59,323 nt of DNA from Sutterella wadsworthensis (GTDB taxonomy: Bacteria; Pseudomonadota; Gammaproteobacteria; Burkholderiales; Burkholderiaceae_F): positions 1 to 59,323 of the forward strand of contig NZ_QNRV01000019.1 in NCBI RefSeq assembly GCF_003315195.1, given 5' to 3'. Position numbers and translations under genes: made by a program. Below are positions 20,138 through 31,023 of this stretch, piece by piece; within the stretch, counting starts at the first letter, position 1; each line of letters starts with the position of its first letter. Under the pieces are notes generated by a model. It ran no database searches. It was not told the origin of the DNA and worked only from the letters and a program-made list of their open reading frames with translations.

Positions 20138-20548
20138 ATGAACCGTCAGGAACCTGTTATCGATTCACGGTTTCTTAAATGCCGCACGCTGAAGGATCGC
20201 GTGGATCTTCCTTGGGAAACTGTCGAAAACTTAACGAAACAGACGCAGACACCAATCCCAACGCAGGTGCATGTTCAGTCGCAGCCCGTTGCTGAAATTG
20301 AACCTCAACCCTTCGAGCCTCAGCCTTTGATTTTGACTGAAGCGGAAAAGAAAGCGCTTATTGCCCGTCTTGCACCAGCAGTAGAAGCCGCACTTCGGGA
20401 AAACTTGAAGAATACGGTTGAGATGGCAGCCGAAAATGCAGTAACCCGGATCAAAGCAGATCTCGAACGTTCCGTAGCATCAACCATTCAGCAGGCCGTC
20501 GCCGCAGAAGTCCAAAAACTCGACCTCTCCGACATCATCAAGCGCTGA
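20138..20548 (+). CDS. Conserved hypothetical protein between holC and valS
   Basis: 136 residues, in the conserved holC-x-valS position. A Pro/Gln-rich middle (PTQVHVQSQPVAEIEPQPFE) is followed by a long helix with AALRENLKNTVEMAAENAVT, which may be an amphipathic coiled coil. It lies 34 bp after holC in the same direction. Function unknown; possibly a partner of the chi subunit, by position only. Confidence 0.72.
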   Translation: MNRQEPVIDSRFLKCRTLKDRVDLPWETVENLTKQTQTPIPTQVHVQSQPVAEIEPQPFEPQPLILTEAEKKALIARLAPAVEAALRENLKNTVEMAAENAVTRIKADLERSVASTIQQAVAAEVQKLDLSDIIKR

Positions 20549-20626
20549 ATCATTTTCAAATGCAGAAGCCCGTTGACTCAAGGCAGCAGTTGTTCGTGAG
20601 AAAATGGCGAAATGCTTTGAATTTAC

Positions 20627-20668
20627 GCAGAGGACGGTCATCTGACCTGCCTCTGCTTTTGATTTTTC
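20627..20668 (+). terminator. Terminator upstream of valS
   Basis: GCAGAGG (20627-20633) pairs with CCTCTGC (20650-20656), followed by T-rich sequence. Confidence 0.65.
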
Positions 20669-20734
20669 CTTGCGCGCTCTTGGTATGACCCCCAGCGATC
20701 GCGCGAAACCCTCTTTGTTAGTCGACAACTCACC

Positions 20735-23575
20735 ATGACGGATAAAGAAACGCAGGAACTCGCCAAGAGTTTTGAACCCAATGAAATTGAAGCGCGCTGG
20801 TACCCTGCCTGGGAAAAGAGCGGCTGCTTCAAGGCCGGCCTTGATCCGAAAAAGCCTGCTTTTTCCATTCAGCTCCCCCCGCCCAACATTACTGGCATCC
20901 TGCACATGGGCCATGCCTTTAATCAGACCGTAATGGATACGCTTACCCGCTATCACCGCATGGCGGGCTACAACACAATGTGGCTGCCGGGCACAGATCA
21001 TGCCGGCATTGCCACTCAGATCGTTGTAGAACGCAAGCTTGAAAAGGAAGGCATCTCCCGTCGAGACATGAAGCGTGAAGACTTCATTGCGAAAATTTGG
21101 GAATGGCAGAAGTTCTCCGGCGGCACGATTCTGGAACAGATGCGCCGTATGGGTGACAGCGTGGATTGGGACCGCCTCTATTTCACGATGAACCCAAAGC
21201 TCTCGAAAGTTGTCATTGAAACTTTCGTGAAGCTTTACGAAGAAGGTCTCATCTACCGCGGCAAGCGTCTGGTCAATTGGGATCCGAAACTCCAGAGCGC
21301 GGTTTCTGACCTTGAAGTTGAAAGCGAAGAAGCTGACGGTCATCTTTGGGAAATTCGCTACCCCGGCGCTGATGGCTCTGAAGGCGTCATCGTTGCAACG
21401 ACCCGTCCGGAGACGCTTTTTGGTGACCAAGCCGTTGCGGTTCACCCCGAAGACGAACGCTACAAGTCGCTTGTCGGCAAGATGCTGAAACTCCCGCTCA
21501 CTGATCGTGAAATTCCTGTCATTGCGGACGAATACGTTGATCGTGAGTTTGGATCGGGCTGCGTGAAGATCACGCCGGCCCATGACTTCAACGACTTTGA
21601 AGTCGGCCGCCGCCACAATCTCGCCATGCTCAATGTTCTGACGAAGACTGCCCGTATGAACGAGAATGTACCGGCGAAGTATCAGGGCATGGATCGCTAC
21701 GAATGCCGCAAGGCCGCAGTTGAGGATCTCAAGGCCGCTGGTCTGCTTGTCGCCGTGAAACCCATCAAACACATGGTGCCTCGTGTTTCTCGTACCGGTG
21801 AAATCGTCGAACCGATGCTCTCCGAGCAGTGGTACATGGCAATGAGTAAGCCCGCTCCTGAGGGCTCCCTCTATCCGGGCAAGTCAATCGCTGAAGTGGG
21901 ACTTGATGCGGTTGAATCCGGCGAAGTAAATATCTTCCCGGCTGAATGGCGCGGCGTCTACCGTCAGTGGCTCGAAAATATTCAGGACTGGTGTCTCTCT
22001 CGTCAGCTCTGGTGGGGTCATCAGATCCCTGCCTGGTATGACGAAGCTGGCCGAGTCTATGTTGCGCGTACAGAAGAAGAAGCGCAGAAGCAGGCAGGCG
22101 AAGGTGTAAAGCTGACGCGCGACGAAGATGTGCTCGACACGTGGTTCTCGTCCGCCCTTGTCCCCTTCTCGACTCTTGGCTGGCCCCATCCCGAAGGCGA
22201 CGAAAAAACCGCCTACGACCTCTATCTGCCGAGCACTGTGCTCGTAACCGGCTATGACATTCTCTTCTTCTGGGTAGCCCGCATGGTGATGATGACGCGT
22301 CACTTCACGGGGCGGGTTCCTTTCAAGAATGTCTATATTCACGGTCTCGTGCGCGACGCAGAAGGGAAGAAGATGTCTAAGAGCGAAGGCAACACGCTTG
22401 ATCCGCTCGACATCATCCAAGGCATTGACCTTGAGCACCTCATTGAGAAAAATACCCGCGGTCTGCGCCAGCCCGAAAAAGCTCCGATCGTTGAAGCCAA
22501 GCTCCGCAAGAACTATCCGAACGGGATTGCTGCCCATGGCGCTGACGCCCTTCGCTTCACTATGGCGGCGTATGCAACGCTCGGCCGCAACGTCAACTTC
22601 GATCTGAAACGGGCTGAGGGCTACCGAAATTTCTGCACTAAGCTTTGGAACGCCACGCGCTTTGTACTGATGAACGTTGAAGGAAAGGACTGCGGTGTCG
22701 GCGCTACGGCGAACGCACCCATGCAGTTCTCCTTTGTGGACAAGTGGATCATCAGCGAATTCGAACGCACGGTGAAGGAGGTGACGACAGCCTACGAGGA
22801 CTACCGCCTCGACAATGCTGCCAATGCCATGTATTCCTTCGTCTGGAATCAGTACTGCGACTGGTATGTGGAACTTTCCAAAGTTCAGCTGCGCGGTTCT
22901 GAAGCCGAACAGCGTGCTACGCGTCATACCCTTGTCACGGTGCTCGAAGCTGTTCTGCGCCTCGCCCATCCGATCATTCCGTTTATCACGGAAGAGCTTT
23001 GGCAGAAGGTTTCTGTCACCGCTGGCGTGCGTAAGGCTGATGAAGATGCCTTCCTCATGCTCCAGACCTATCCGACATTTGATGCGGCGAAAGTGGATGC
23101 CGACGCCGTGGCGCGCATGACGACCATTCAGGCGCAGATCGACTCCATCCGCAATCTGCGAAGCGAAATGAAGCTTCCGCCGTCGCAGAAGATGCCGCTC
23201 CTTATTTCTGGGCCAGAAGCAGAATGCGCAGCGGCGGCACCTTATCTGCAGCAGCTTGCACGCCTAGAATCCGTTACACATGTCGAGGATCTTCAGCAGG
23301 CCGCTCAGGGCTCCGTAGCGCCCGTGGCCATCGTTGGCGACTTCAAACTGATGCTCAAGGTTGAAATTGACGTCAAAGCTGAACGAGAACGCCTTTCCAA
23401 GGAAGCTGCTCGTCTTGCCGGAGAAGTCAAGAAATGCCAAAGCAAGCTGGGCAATGAACGCTTCGTCTCCAAGGCTCCTGCTTCTGTCGTGGATACAGAA
23501 AAGAAGCGCCTTGCGGAATTCACGGCGCTCCTTGCTAAGGTTGAGGAGCAACTCAGCAAACTGCCTCAGGCATAA
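20735..23575 (+). CDS. valS: Valyl-tRNA synthetase
   Basis: 946 residues, normal length. HIGH motif as HMGH in [13 protein letters not shown], editing-domain [15 protein letters not shown] in [14 protein letters not shown] and the C-terminal coiled-coil tRNA-binding arm ([19 protein letters not shown]). Charges tRNA-Val; tRNA-Val(CAC) is encoded at 58979. Ends just before a double hairpin. Confidence 0.97.
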   Translation: MTDKETQELAKSFEPNEIEARWYPAWEKSGCFKAGLDPKKPAFSIQLPPPNITGILHMGHAFNQTVMDTLTRYHRMAGYNTMWLPGTDHAGIATQIVVERKLEKEGISRRDMKREDFIAKIWEWQKFSGGTILEQMRRMGDSVDWDRLYFTMNPKLSKVVIETFVKLYEEGLIYRGKRLVNWDPKLQSAVSDLEVESEEADGHLWEIRYPGADGSEGVIVATTRPETLFGDQAVAVHPEDERYKSLVGKMLKLPLTDREIPVIADEYVDREFGSGCVKITPAHDFNDFEVGRRHNLAMLNVLTKTARMNENVPAKYQGMDRYECRKAAVEDLKAAGLLVAVKPIKHMVPRVSRTGEIVEPMLSEQWYMAMSKPAPEGSLYPGKSIAEVGLDAVESGEVNIFPAEWRGVYRQWLENIQDWCLSRQLWWGHQIPAWYDEAGRVYVARTEEEAQKQAGEGVKLTRDEDVLDTWFSSALVPFSTLGWPHPEGDEKTAYDLYLPSTVLVTGYDILFFWVARMVMMTRHFTGRVPFKNVYIHGLVRDAEGKKMSKSEGNTLDPLDIIQGIDLEHLIEKNTRGLRQPEKAPIVEAKLRKNYPNGIAAHGADALRFTMAAYATLGRNVNFDLKRAEGYRNFCTKLWNATRFVLMNVEGKDCGVGATANAPMQFSFVDKWIISEFERTVKEVTTAYEDYRLDNAANAMYSFVWNQYCDWYVELSKVQLRGSEAEQRATRHTLVTVLEAVLRLAHPIIPFITEELWQKVSVTAGVRKADEDAFLMLQTYPTFDAAKVDADAVARMTTIQAQIDSIRNLRSEMKLPPSQKMPLLISGPEAECAAAAPYLQQLARLESVTHVEDLQQAAQGSVAPVAIVGDFKLMLKVEIDVKAERERLSKEAARLAGEVKKCQSKLGNERFVSKAPASVVDTEKKRLAEFTALLAKVEEQLSKLPQA

Positions 23576-23588
23576 ACTGCTTGCATCC

Positions 23589-23669
23589 GGAGAGATTCGG
23601 TTTAGCGAATCTCTCCAATCGCAGATAACACAAGAGCCGCGAAGTTGACTTTCGCGGCTCTTTCTTTTA
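23589..23669 (+). terminator. Double hairpin terminator after valS
   Basis: GGAGAGATTCG/CGAATCTCTCC (23589-23616, perfect 11 bp), then AGAGCCGCGAA/TTCGCGGCTCT (23633-23661) with a T-rich tail. Confidence 0.88.
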
Positions 23670-23671
23670 TT

Positions 23672-23748
23672 TGGCCTGCCCGGCAGGAATCGAACCCGCG
23701 ACCCTCTGCTTAGAAGGCAGATGCTCTATCCAACTGAGCTACGGGCAG
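23672..23748 (-). tRNA. tRNA-Arg (anticodon TCT)
   Basis: 77 nt with encoded CCA. Acceptor CTGCCCG/CGGGCAG, anticodon loop CTTCTAA, T loop TTCGATT. Confidence 0.95.
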
Positions 23749-23763
23749 GTCTACGTTGAATTC

Positions 23764-23840
23764 TGGTCGGGGCGGCGAGATTCGAACTCGCGACATCTTG
23801 CTCCCAAAGCAAGCGCGCTACCGGGCTGCGCTACGCCCCG
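23764..23840 (-). tRNA. tRNA-Pro (anticodon TGG)
   Basis: 77 nt with encoded CCA. Acceptor begins CGGGGCG, anticodon loop TTTGGGA, T loop TTCGAAT. Probably cotranscribed with tRNA-Arg, 16 bp away. Confidence 0.95.
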
Positions 23841-23968
23841 AAGAATGCGGATTATAGGGGATCCTTGATTCTTTTGCTTCCGCCCCCCCCTGTTAAAGGC
23901 CGATTTAGGCCAACACCCCTTAAAATTATCTTTTTATCTCCATCCTCATACTAAGAAGAGGCAAGTCC

Positions 23969-25396
23969 ATGAGCCAAGCTCAAGACAATTCCAACGATCC
24001 CCTGCATGCCAAGAAAAAGGCCTGGTCCGGCCGCTTCAGCGAACCCGTCGACGCCTTTGTACTCCGTTATACGGCAAGCATTGATTTCGACAAACGCATG
24101 GCGCTCGTTGATATCGACGGCTCCGTTGCACACGCCACGATGCTCGCCAAAGTTGGCGTCATCTCAGCGCAGGATCTGGCAGACATTAAGCGAGGCATGG
24201 CTCAGATTCGTGAAGAAATTCAAACAGGCAAGTTTGAATGGCAGCTTGAACTTGAAGACGTGCATCTCAATATTGAAGCTCGACTCACTGCATTGATTGG
24301 TGACGCCGGCAAGCGTCTTCACACCGGCCGCTCCCGCAACGATCAGGTTGCAACCGATATCCGCCTCTACCTGCGCGGTGAAATCGACGAAATTATTCGT
24401 CGTGTCGAGCATCTTCAGGAGGTGCTTGTCGCCCAGGCTGAAAAGAACTACAACGTCATCATGCCTGGCTTCACGCATATGCAGGTTGCTCAGCCGGTTA
24501 CGTTCGGCCACCATATGCTTGCCTATGTCGAAATGCTCGAACGCGATCATGCCCGTCTGATTGACCTGCGCCATCGCGTCAATTCGTCACCTCTTGGCGC
24601 AGCTGCCCTTGCGGGTACGACTTACCCAATTGATCGTGAATACACAGCGAAGCTCCTTGGTTTTGAAACGGTTGCTCAGAATTCATTGGACGCCGTTTCA
24701 GACCGTGACTTTGCCATCGAGTTCTGCGCAGCAGCCTCTCTCATCATGGCGCACATTTCCCGCCTCTCTGAAGAGCTCGTCATTTGGATGAGCCAGCGCT
24801 TCGGCTTTATCAAGTTGCCGGACCGCTTTACGACGGGCTCCTCCATCATGCCGCAGAAGAAGAATCCGGATGTTCCGGAAACAGCTCGCGGCAAATCCGG
24901 TCGTGTTTATGGCGATTTGATGTCGATGCTCACCCTCATGAAGGGAACTCCGCTCGCCTATAACAAAGATTTCCAGGAAGATAAAGAACCGGTCTTTGAT
25001 GCGATTGATACCATCAAGGATACGCTTCGCGCCTTCTGCGACATGATGGCTGGTGTGGAACCCCAGCCTGAAGCCATGCATCAGGCTGCGCAGATGGGCT
25101 TCCCCACCGCAACTGACCTTGCTGATTATCTTGTCCGTCACGGCGTTCCTTTCCGTACGGCCCACGACATCGTCGGTCAGACGGTTCGAGCTGCTGCTGA
25201 ACGCAAATGTGGGCTTGAAGAACTCCCTCTTGAAGTTCTGCAGAGCTTCTGCGACAAGATCGAAGCAGATGTCTATCCGGTGCTCAGTCTTGAAGGCTCC
25301 GTCAAAGCCCGCAATCATGTGGGCGGCACGGCACCGAATCAAGTGCTTGCTCAGGTGAAGCGCTGGGAAGAGATTTTTAACCTCCGAAAAAACTAA
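23969..25396 (+). CDS. argH: Argininosuccinate lyase
   Basis: 475 residues. Last step of arginine biosynthesis (argininosuccinate to arginine and fumarate). [16 protein letters not shown] (about 113-128) and the fumarase-superfamily signature [12 protein letters not shown] are intact. Monocistronic by context: tRNAs are on the opposite strand upstream and a hairpin lies downstream. Confidence 0.97.
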   Translation: MSQAQDNSNDPLHAKKKAWSGRFSEPVDAFVLRYTASIDFDKRMALVDIDGSVAHATMLAKVGVISAQDLADIKRGMAQIREEIQTGKFEWQLELEDVHLNIEARLTALIGDAGKRLHTGRSRNDQVATDIRLYLRGEIDEIIRRVEHLQEVLVAQAEKNYNVIMPGFTHMQVAQPVTFGHHMLAYVEMLERDHARLIDLRHRVNSSPLGAAALAGTTYPIDREYTAKLLGFETVAQNSLDAVSDRDFAIEFCAAASLIMAHISRLSEELVIWMSQRFGFIKLPDRFTTGSSIMPQKKNPDVPETARGKSGRVYGDLMSMLTLMKGTPLAYNKDFQEDKEPVFDAIDTIKDTLRAFCDMMAGVEPQPEAMHQAAQMGFPTATDLADYLVRHGVPFRTAHDIVGQTVRAAAERKCGLEELPLEVLQSFCDKIEADVYPVLSLEGSVKARNHVGGTAPNQVLAQVKRWEEIFNLRKN

Positions 25397-25408
25397 TATC
25401 TCGCGTAA

Positions 25409-25445
25409 AAAGTCGTTATGGACTCACGTTCATAACGACTTTAGG
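25409..25445 (+). terminator. Terminator-like hairpin after argH
   Basis: Perfect 12-bp AAAGTCGTTATG/CATAACGACTTT stem with 10-nt loop; only a weak T tail. Confidence 0.7.
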
Positions 25446-25467
25446 AAAATGAACTGGGTCTAATATT

Positions 25468-26268
25468 ATGGAATGTTATGTTATTAATCTTGATCGTTCT
25501 CCGGATCGATGGGAGCATATGCAAAAACAACTCTCTACCATTAGCACCCAGCATACATCCTTAAAAATTCAGAGAGTTGTAGGAGTAGATGGATGTAAAC
25601 TTACGGAAAATGAAATATCATTTCATCAACAATCAGCATTCAGTTTATCAAAAATTGCTTGCCCAAGAGATCTTTCAAAAGCGGAAATTGGATGTTATTT
25701 ATCACACAAAAAATGTTGGGAAAAATTAATAAACTCATCGAGTGACTGGGGACTAATCCTTGAAGACGACATAACAATTTTTCCATCTGCATCTAAATAT
25801 ATTGAATCTCCTTCATGGATACCTGAAGGAATTGATCTCGTCCAAATATTTATACCTACCAACCCTTGGCTTGCTCTAGTAGATAAGAAAAATATCAAAT
25901 TACCCAACAACGCAACACTTTATCATCCACTCAAGCCATCTCCTATTGGTTGCTTAGCCTACTTCATATCTAAGAAAGCAGCAAAAGAAGCTATTGAGCG
26001 CAGCCAAAAACTAAGCATGCCGGTTGATGAGTTTCTTTTTTCCCCTCTCTCTGCTTTTGCCAAACATCACCCTGTTTGGCGCCTCAATCCCGCTGTAATA
26101 TGCCATGGAGAATTTCAATCAACAATACAAGCCAAAGACTGCAAAGATCGAAATGCATATGGTAATAATTATATTGCTAAATATAATCCCTTAAGGTATA
26201 TTCTAAGGCAAAAATACAATATTAAAAAACTATTTGCCCTAAGACAGACTTTCACCATCGAACAATAA
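25468..26268 (+). CDS. Glycosyltransferase family 25 (LOS/LPS type)
   Basis: 266 residues. MECYVINLDRSPDRWEHMQK is the GT25 start; DLSKAEIGCYLSHKKCWEKL and the LILEDDI acidic motif complete the family pattern. Members add galactose or glucose to lipooligosaccharide. AT-rich compared with argH, so probably acquired by transfer. Followed 2 bp later by a GT9 gene, forming a two-gene glycan unit. Confidence 0.88.
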   Translation: MECYVINLDRSPDRWEHMQKQLSTISTQHTSLKIQRVVGVDGCKLTENEISFHQQSAFSLSKIACPRDLSKAEIGCYLSHKKCWEKLINSSSDWGLILEDDITIFPSASKYIESPSWIPEGIDLVQIFIPTNPWLALVDKKNIKLPNNATLYHPLKPSPIGCLAYFISKKAAKEAIERSQKLSMPVDEFLFSPLSAFAKHHPVWRLNPAVICHGEFQSTIQAKDCKDRNAYGNNYIAKYNPLRYILRQKYNIKKLFALRQTFTIEQ

Positions 26269-26270
26269 CA

Positions 26271-27245
26271 ATGAATATCGCCATTCTAAACTTTACCCAT
26301 ATAGGGACATTGATTTGCAATTTACCCTTAATAAAACGGATAAGAGAAAGGTATCCACAAGCTAAAATAACATTATTTACATGCCGCAGAAATGGTGTTA
26401 TAAATGATATTATATCTCAACAATATGGAGTAAGGACCATATGCTTAAATCATGATTTCACAGGATTCAAACGATATGTATCAATAATTCAATTAGCCTG
26501 TAAATTCTATAAAAAATTTGATATCGGCTTCTGTGGATTGGAACCGAGAAAAACCGACCATATTGCTCTTGCCTTACTTTGTAAGGAAAGCTTTGCATAT
26601 TGTGAAAATAATTGGCATAGCAAATTAATCACTCATCAGATTCCATTTACAAAAATGGACTACTCATACCTTCATCAATCTCAATTCTGCGCTAACGTAG
26701 CCCCTCCCTCTACAACAATATTACCGGATGAGTGGCCTGTCTTTCACTTACAATTCAACAAGAAATTATTAAAGCATAAATTTGTGCTGCCTGAAAATGA
26801 AATACTAATTTATTATTCCCTCGAGAATAATAGGGAAACAAGCACTCTGTCGGAATGCAGGTTGTTAAAAATTATACGCGCATTAAAGAATATTATAACA
26901 TTTAATTTAATAATCAATAGTTCAAAGCCGATTCCGCCCTCTTTAGTTAAAAAATTAACGTTGATAACAAATACCTTCCCAGTACAAACTAAAGAATTTC
27001 CTGAATTTCTTGAACTATTGTCAGTTTGCGATTTATGTCTGCTTGGTGATGGAGGCACTTCTCATATAGCAGCAGCATTGAATATTCCAGAAGTAGTACT
27101 TTTCGGAGCAACTTCGACAACAAATTGGCAACCTTTATCAAATAAATCAGCGATATTATTTGACCAATTTAATGTCAATAACATTCCAATTGATGATATA
27201 GTTAATGCCATTCTTCAGAAAATAAAATCAGCCCCCTCCCCATAA
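26271..27245 (+). CDS. Glycosyltransferase family 9 (heptosyltransferase-like)
   Basis: 324 residues. N-terminal MNIAILNFTHIGTLICNLPL and C-terminal CDLCLLGDGGTSHIAAALNI, with VVLFGATSTTNWQP, are GT9 marks (ADP-heptose-type acceptor/donor domain). The conserved Asp of 'IGD' is replaced by Thr (HIGT), so the substrate may not be heptose. AT-rich, coupled to the GT25 gene. LPS core modification is inferred. Confidence 0.82.
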   Translation: MNIAILNFTHIGTLICNLPLIKRIRERYPQAKITLFTCRRNGVINDIISQQYGVRTICLNHDFTGFKRYVSIIQLACKFYKKFDIGFCGLEPRKTDHIALALLCKESFAYCENNWHSKLITHQIPFTKMDYSYLHQSQFCANVAPPSTTILPDEWPVFHLQFNKKLLKHKFVLPENEILIYYSLENNRETSTLSECRLLKIIRALKNIITFNLIINSSKPIPPSLVKKLTLITNTFPVQTKEFPEFLELLSVCDLCLLGDGGTSHIAAALNIPEVVLFGATSTTNWQPLSNKSAILFDQFNVNNIPIDDIVNAILQKIKSAPSP

Positions 27246-27515
27246 AGTCAAGAAAGATCGCAATAATTAACTACTCATGAATATCTATGACTTAGTCGAG
27301 TGCGTCAGCACTCTAAACCGAGCCACACAAATGACCAGAAAATAATTTCTTATTTTACATCTCTCAATTAAAAATCAGGTTAAATTGTATCAGTAATATA
27401 TACATTTGTCACTCTAACAACTTTCTCGACAATTTACCCACCAAATAGCATTTATAGTAATCGATAAGATCATATTTAATACTAAGAAGAGCGTTACAAT
27501 TTCACTCATTGCACC
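27246..27515. other. AT-rich intergenic stretch without a visible gene
   Basis: 270 bp between convergent genes. It holds a 6-bp hairpin GAGTGC-GTCA-GCACTC near 27298 and a 22-codon frame without SD. Probably decayed end of the transferred glycan segment. Confidence 0.5.
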
Positions 27516-30500
27516 TCAAGTATATTCAACAGCCTTGCAACCAACCATTTTAATTAATCTTTTAACATTTTCTAAAGAAGAAAAAAATTGGACATTACCA
27601 GATAAATTGGCAGACCTGACGGTGATATTAATGACTGGGGAATGTCCTTCTACATTGGAATGTCGTTGCTGTAAAAATGAATATGTCTTCAGTGTATCAA
27701 CGGAATCCACGCATATCGTTATTGCTTTTAGCCGAGCGCAAACAGCATCATCTGCTGACATAATTTCTTCTGGATAGATAGTCACCTTCTTAGAAAAATC
27801 ATCATATTTTGGCCTTCCCTTGACCCAAACAGCCATCTTGGGCGCAATCCAAGTCTTCAGTGTTGCCCAAAGATCCGAAAATGCGAAAAACTCTATACTG
27901 TGTGTCCCATCGTCAATGCCGACAACACCCATTACACCGCGTTTTCCATTGATTTGACGAATAGAAGATATAACCCCGCCGACGCAAACGTTCTCTTTGC
28001 TGACCTGAAGCTCATCAAGAGGCATGCATCCGATTGCCCGGAGGTCGTCCTTATATTCATCAAAGAAATGACCGGAAAGTGAGAAGCCGAATGCCGTCAT
28101 CTCTTCTTCTAGATTTCGACGGAAAGACCACTGTTCGCCCTCTACCCAATTGACGATCTTTTTAGTCTCCTCTCCGCCGAAAAGACTGTCTTGACCAGCG
28201 CTTTGACGTACAGCGGCGCCACCTTGCAATGCATTACTAATGTTGCTGAAAAGCTTGCCTCGATCTGCATCTGTGGAATCAAACGCCCCTGCACGTACCA
28301 TGCTTTCAAAGATGCGAAAATTGACGCCTTCTACACGAGCAGCAAAGTCAAAAATATCTTCAAATGGTCCATTCGCTTCGCGCTCGGACACAATTGCTTC
28401 AACTAAAGCACGGTTGATACCTTTAATCGCACCAAGACCAAGCTGAATGACGTTTTCTGTCGGCACGGAGAAGAACCATTCGCTAACATTCACGTCCGGC
28501 AGTCTGAAGTCCACACCGTTTGCTCGAGCGTCATCGATCAGTGCCTTCATCTTGTCACCGTCGTCCATCACCATGCACAAGTTGGCAGCAAAGAATGCCG
28601 CTGTGTGATGGACCTTGAGATATGCCGTCTGGTATGCAACATAAGAATAAGCTGCGGCGTGCGACTTATTAAAACCGTAGCCCGCAAACTTTTCCATCAA
28701 GTCGAAGATCTCTGTGGCAACCGATTCCTTTACACCTCTTTCTCCTGCACCCTTAATAAAAACAGCGCGCTGGCGCTTCATCTCTTCGACATTCTTTTTA
28801 CCCATTGCGCGACGCAGCAAATCTGCGCCGCCCAATGAGTAACCGCCCACCACCTGAGCCACACGCATCACCTGTTCCTGATAGACCATGATGCCGTATG
28901 TTTCCTTAAGGACCGGTTCCATCCGGTCGTCAAGGTATTCAACCTTTTCCCGCCCAAATTTTCGATCGATATAGGACGGAATCAGGTCCATTGGGCCCGG
29001 ACGGTAAAGTGCATTCAAAGCCACCAAGTCTTCTAGTCGATCTGGACGCGCCTGTTTCAAAAGCCCCCGCATGCCATCCGATTCAAACTGGAACACTGCG
29101 GCCGTATTGGCTTGCTGGAAGAGTTCATAAGTCGCCGCATCGTCAACCGGAATACGTTCAAGTTCAAAATGCTGCTCTGGATAGAGCTTGTCGATGAGTT
29201 CTACTGCTTTGGCAAGAATCGAAAGTGTGGTGAGCCCCAAGAAGTCAAACTTCACAAGACCAACGTTTTCCACGTCCTTCTTATCGAACTGACTGATAGT
29301 GTTTTCGGGACGCCCGTCGGAATTGTAGAGCGGACAGAAATCCGTGAGCTTCCCTGGTGCAATCAGCACGCCGCCGGCGTGCATGCCGAGGTTCCGTGTC
29401 AGGCCTTCCAACGGTTTGGCAAGTCGAATGATTTCTTTATATTCGTCATCGCGTTCAATTGCCTCTTTGAATTCCGGCACCTCGGCAATTGCATCGTCGA
29501 GAGAAATGTTCCGCCCCGGCTGCATGGGGATAAGCTTCGCGAGCGCATCCGTCTTCATATATGGGACGTCTAGTGCGCGCCCCACATCACGCACAACTGC
29601 CTTGGCGCCCAGCGTGCCGAACGTAGCAATCTGACTCACGGCATCCACACCGTAGGTTCGCTTGACGTAGTCAATCGTACGATCTCGGTTGTACTGACAA
29701 AAGTCGACGTCAAAGTCAGGCATGGAAACGCGTTCCGGATTCAGGAAGCGTTCAAACAGTAAGTCGAAATGAAGGGGATCCAAATCCGTAATGCCGAGCG
29801 AATAAGCAACAAGCGAACCCGCACCAGACCCTCGGCCTGGTCCCACTGGCACGCCATGCGTCTTCGACCAATTGATAAAGTCCTGCACGATCAGGAAGTA
29901 ACCAGGAAACTTCATCCCTTTAATAATGCCAAGCTCATATTCAAGACGCTTGTCATAGGGCGGACGCTTTTCTTCCAAAACCTTTGGATCTGGATACAAA
30001 AACTCAAGGCGCTTTTGCAGACCTTCCTTTGAGAGCTGATCGATATAGTCGTCAAGCGACATGCCGTCGGGCGTCGGGAAAAGCGGCAATTGAGGCTTAG
30101 AAAGTACGCCGTCCAAATTGCATCGTTTGGCAATTTCAACTGTATTTTCGATGGCGGCCGGGATATCTGCGAAGAGCTCGCACATCTCGGCTTCGCTTTT
30201 CAAATACTGTTCCGGCGTATAGCGCTTGACGCGTCGCGGATCCTGCAGCGTGTAGCCCTCGGCAATCGAACAACGCACTTCATGTGCTTCAAAGTCTTCG
30301 GGCTTTAGGAATTGAATAGGATGTGTGGCTACCACTGGCAACTGCTCCTCAACCGCGAAGTTCGCCAGGCGAGCCGTGGCGAGTTCGTCTGTCGGACGAC
30401 CGGCACGCTGCAGTTCAACATAAAAGCGGCCCGAAAATTGAGCTTTGAAGCGTTCTGCCGCTTCGTGAGCCAGCGACCACTTCTTACCTAAGAGCAAAGA

Positions 30501-30923
30501 GCCCAATTCGCCCTGCGCAGCGCCCGACAATGCAATGAGGCCTTCGGATCCGCCATCATCAAACCATTTGGGATCCACCAAACCGCGTGCTGCATCATTG
30601 TTCGTCAAGAATGCCTTGGTCAGCAGCACTGAGAGCGAATGGTAGCCCTCGTGATTCATACAAAGGACCCCCAGCCGGAAGGGTTTGTTGAGATCCTTCG
30701 GATTAATGACCTTTAAGTCACACCCAAGAATGGGTTTCAGCCCTGCCGCCAGCGCATGCGTATAAAAGCGCAGGCCGCCAAAAACGTTCATCAAGTCGCT
30801 GATGCCCACTGCAGCACCGCCGCCCTCAAGAACGGCATGGATCATGGGGTCAATGCGGACAATGCCGTCCGTAATTGAGTATTCAGAGTGGAAACGCAGG
30901 TGAACGAAACGTGGAGACGGCAT
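27516..30923 (-). CDS. dnaE: DNA polymerase III alpha subunit
   Basis: 1135 residues from ATG 30923; the frame is open to a TTG at 30977 but homologues begin near MPSPRFVHLRFHSEYSITDG. Order: PHP domain (HSEYSITDG; ADRKI-like motifs), palm with GPGRGSGAGSLVAYSLGITD and PDFDVDFCQYNRD catalytic aspartates, helix-hairpin-helix region (GLGAIKGIN), OB fold (VCVGGVISSIRQINGKRG) and C-terminal tau-binding region. Chromosomal replicase. Confidence 0.96.
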   Translation of the reverse strand: MPSPRFVHLRFHSEYSITDGIVRIDPMIHAVLEGGGAAVGISDLMNVFGGLRFYTHALAAGLKPILGCDLKVINPKDLNKPFRLGVLCMNHEGYHSLSVLLTKAFLTNNDAARGLVDPKWFDDGGSEGLIALSGAAQGELGSLLLGKKWSLAHEAAERFKAQFSGRFYVELQRAGRPTDELATARLANFAVEEQLPVVATHPIQFLKPEDFEAHEVRCSIAEGYTLQDPRRVKRYTPEQYLKSEAEMCELFADIPAAIENTVEIAKRCNLDGVLSKPQLPLFPTPDGMSLDDYIDQLSKEGLQKRLEFLYPDPKVLEEKRPPYDKRLEYELGIIKGMKFPGYFLIVQDFINWSKTHGVPVGPGRGSGAGSLVAYSLGITDLDPLHFDLLFERFLNPERVSMPDFDVDFCQYNRDRTIDYVKRTYGVDAVSQIATFGTLGAKAVVRDVGRALDVPYMKTDALAKLIPMQPGRNISLDDAIAEVPEFKEAIERDDEYKEIIRLAKPLEGLTRNLGMHAGGVLIAPGKLTDFCPLYNSDGRPENTISQFDKKDVENVGLVKFDFLGLTTLSILAKAVELIDKLYPEQHFELERIPVDDAATYELFQQANTAAVFQFESDGMRGLLKQARPDRLEDLVALNALYRPGPMDLIPSYIDRKFGREKVEYLDDRMEPVLKETYGIMVYQEQVMRVAQVVGGYSLGGADLLRRAMGKKNVEEMKRQRAVFIKGAGERGVKESVATEIFDLMEKFAGYGFNKSHAAAYSYVAYQTAYLKVHHTAAFFAANLCMVMDDGDKMKALIDDARANGVDFRLPDVNVSEWFFSVPTENVIQLGLGAIKGINRALVEAIVSEREANGPFEDIFDFAARVEGVNFRIFESMVRAGAFDSTDADRGKLFSNISNALQGGAAVRQSAGQDSLFGGEETKKIVNWVEGEQWSFRRNLEEEMTAFGFSLSGHFFDEYKDDLRAIGCMPLDELQVSKENVCVGGVISSIRQINGKRGVMGVVGIDDGTHSIEFFAFSDLWATLKTWIAPKMAVWVKGRPKYDDFSKKVTIYPEEIMSADDAVCARLKAITICVDSVDTLKTYSFLQQRHSNVEGHSPVINITVRSANLSGNVQFFSSLENVKRLIKMVGCKAVEYT

Positions 30924-31023
30924 CAGCGTAAAACAAAGAAAGGCGTGCAGAAATGAAAACGGCGCCCGGTTCCTCAACAGGCCTTGTTGAAGAAGGAGCG
31001 CCGCAGTTCGGAGGCAGTATGAA

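Noticed and set aside
20549-20734. T-box-like element before valS
   Set aside because: No specifier loop or T-box consensus is visible, and T-boxes are rare in betaproteobacteria; only a terminator hairpin is seen.
20480-21772. 430-codon open frame on the minus strand opposite valS
   Set aside because: It is the antisense of a clearly conserved valS; long antisense frames are expected from its codon use. The same applies to the frames at 21884-22969 and 24698-25342.
23589-23616. Possible phage attachment repeat after valS
   Set aside because: It is a perfect hairpin followed by another terminator hairpin, so transcription termination is the simpler explanation.
27276-27344. 22-codon frame after the GT9 gene
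   Set aside because: No SD, AT-rich decayed region, no conserved feature.
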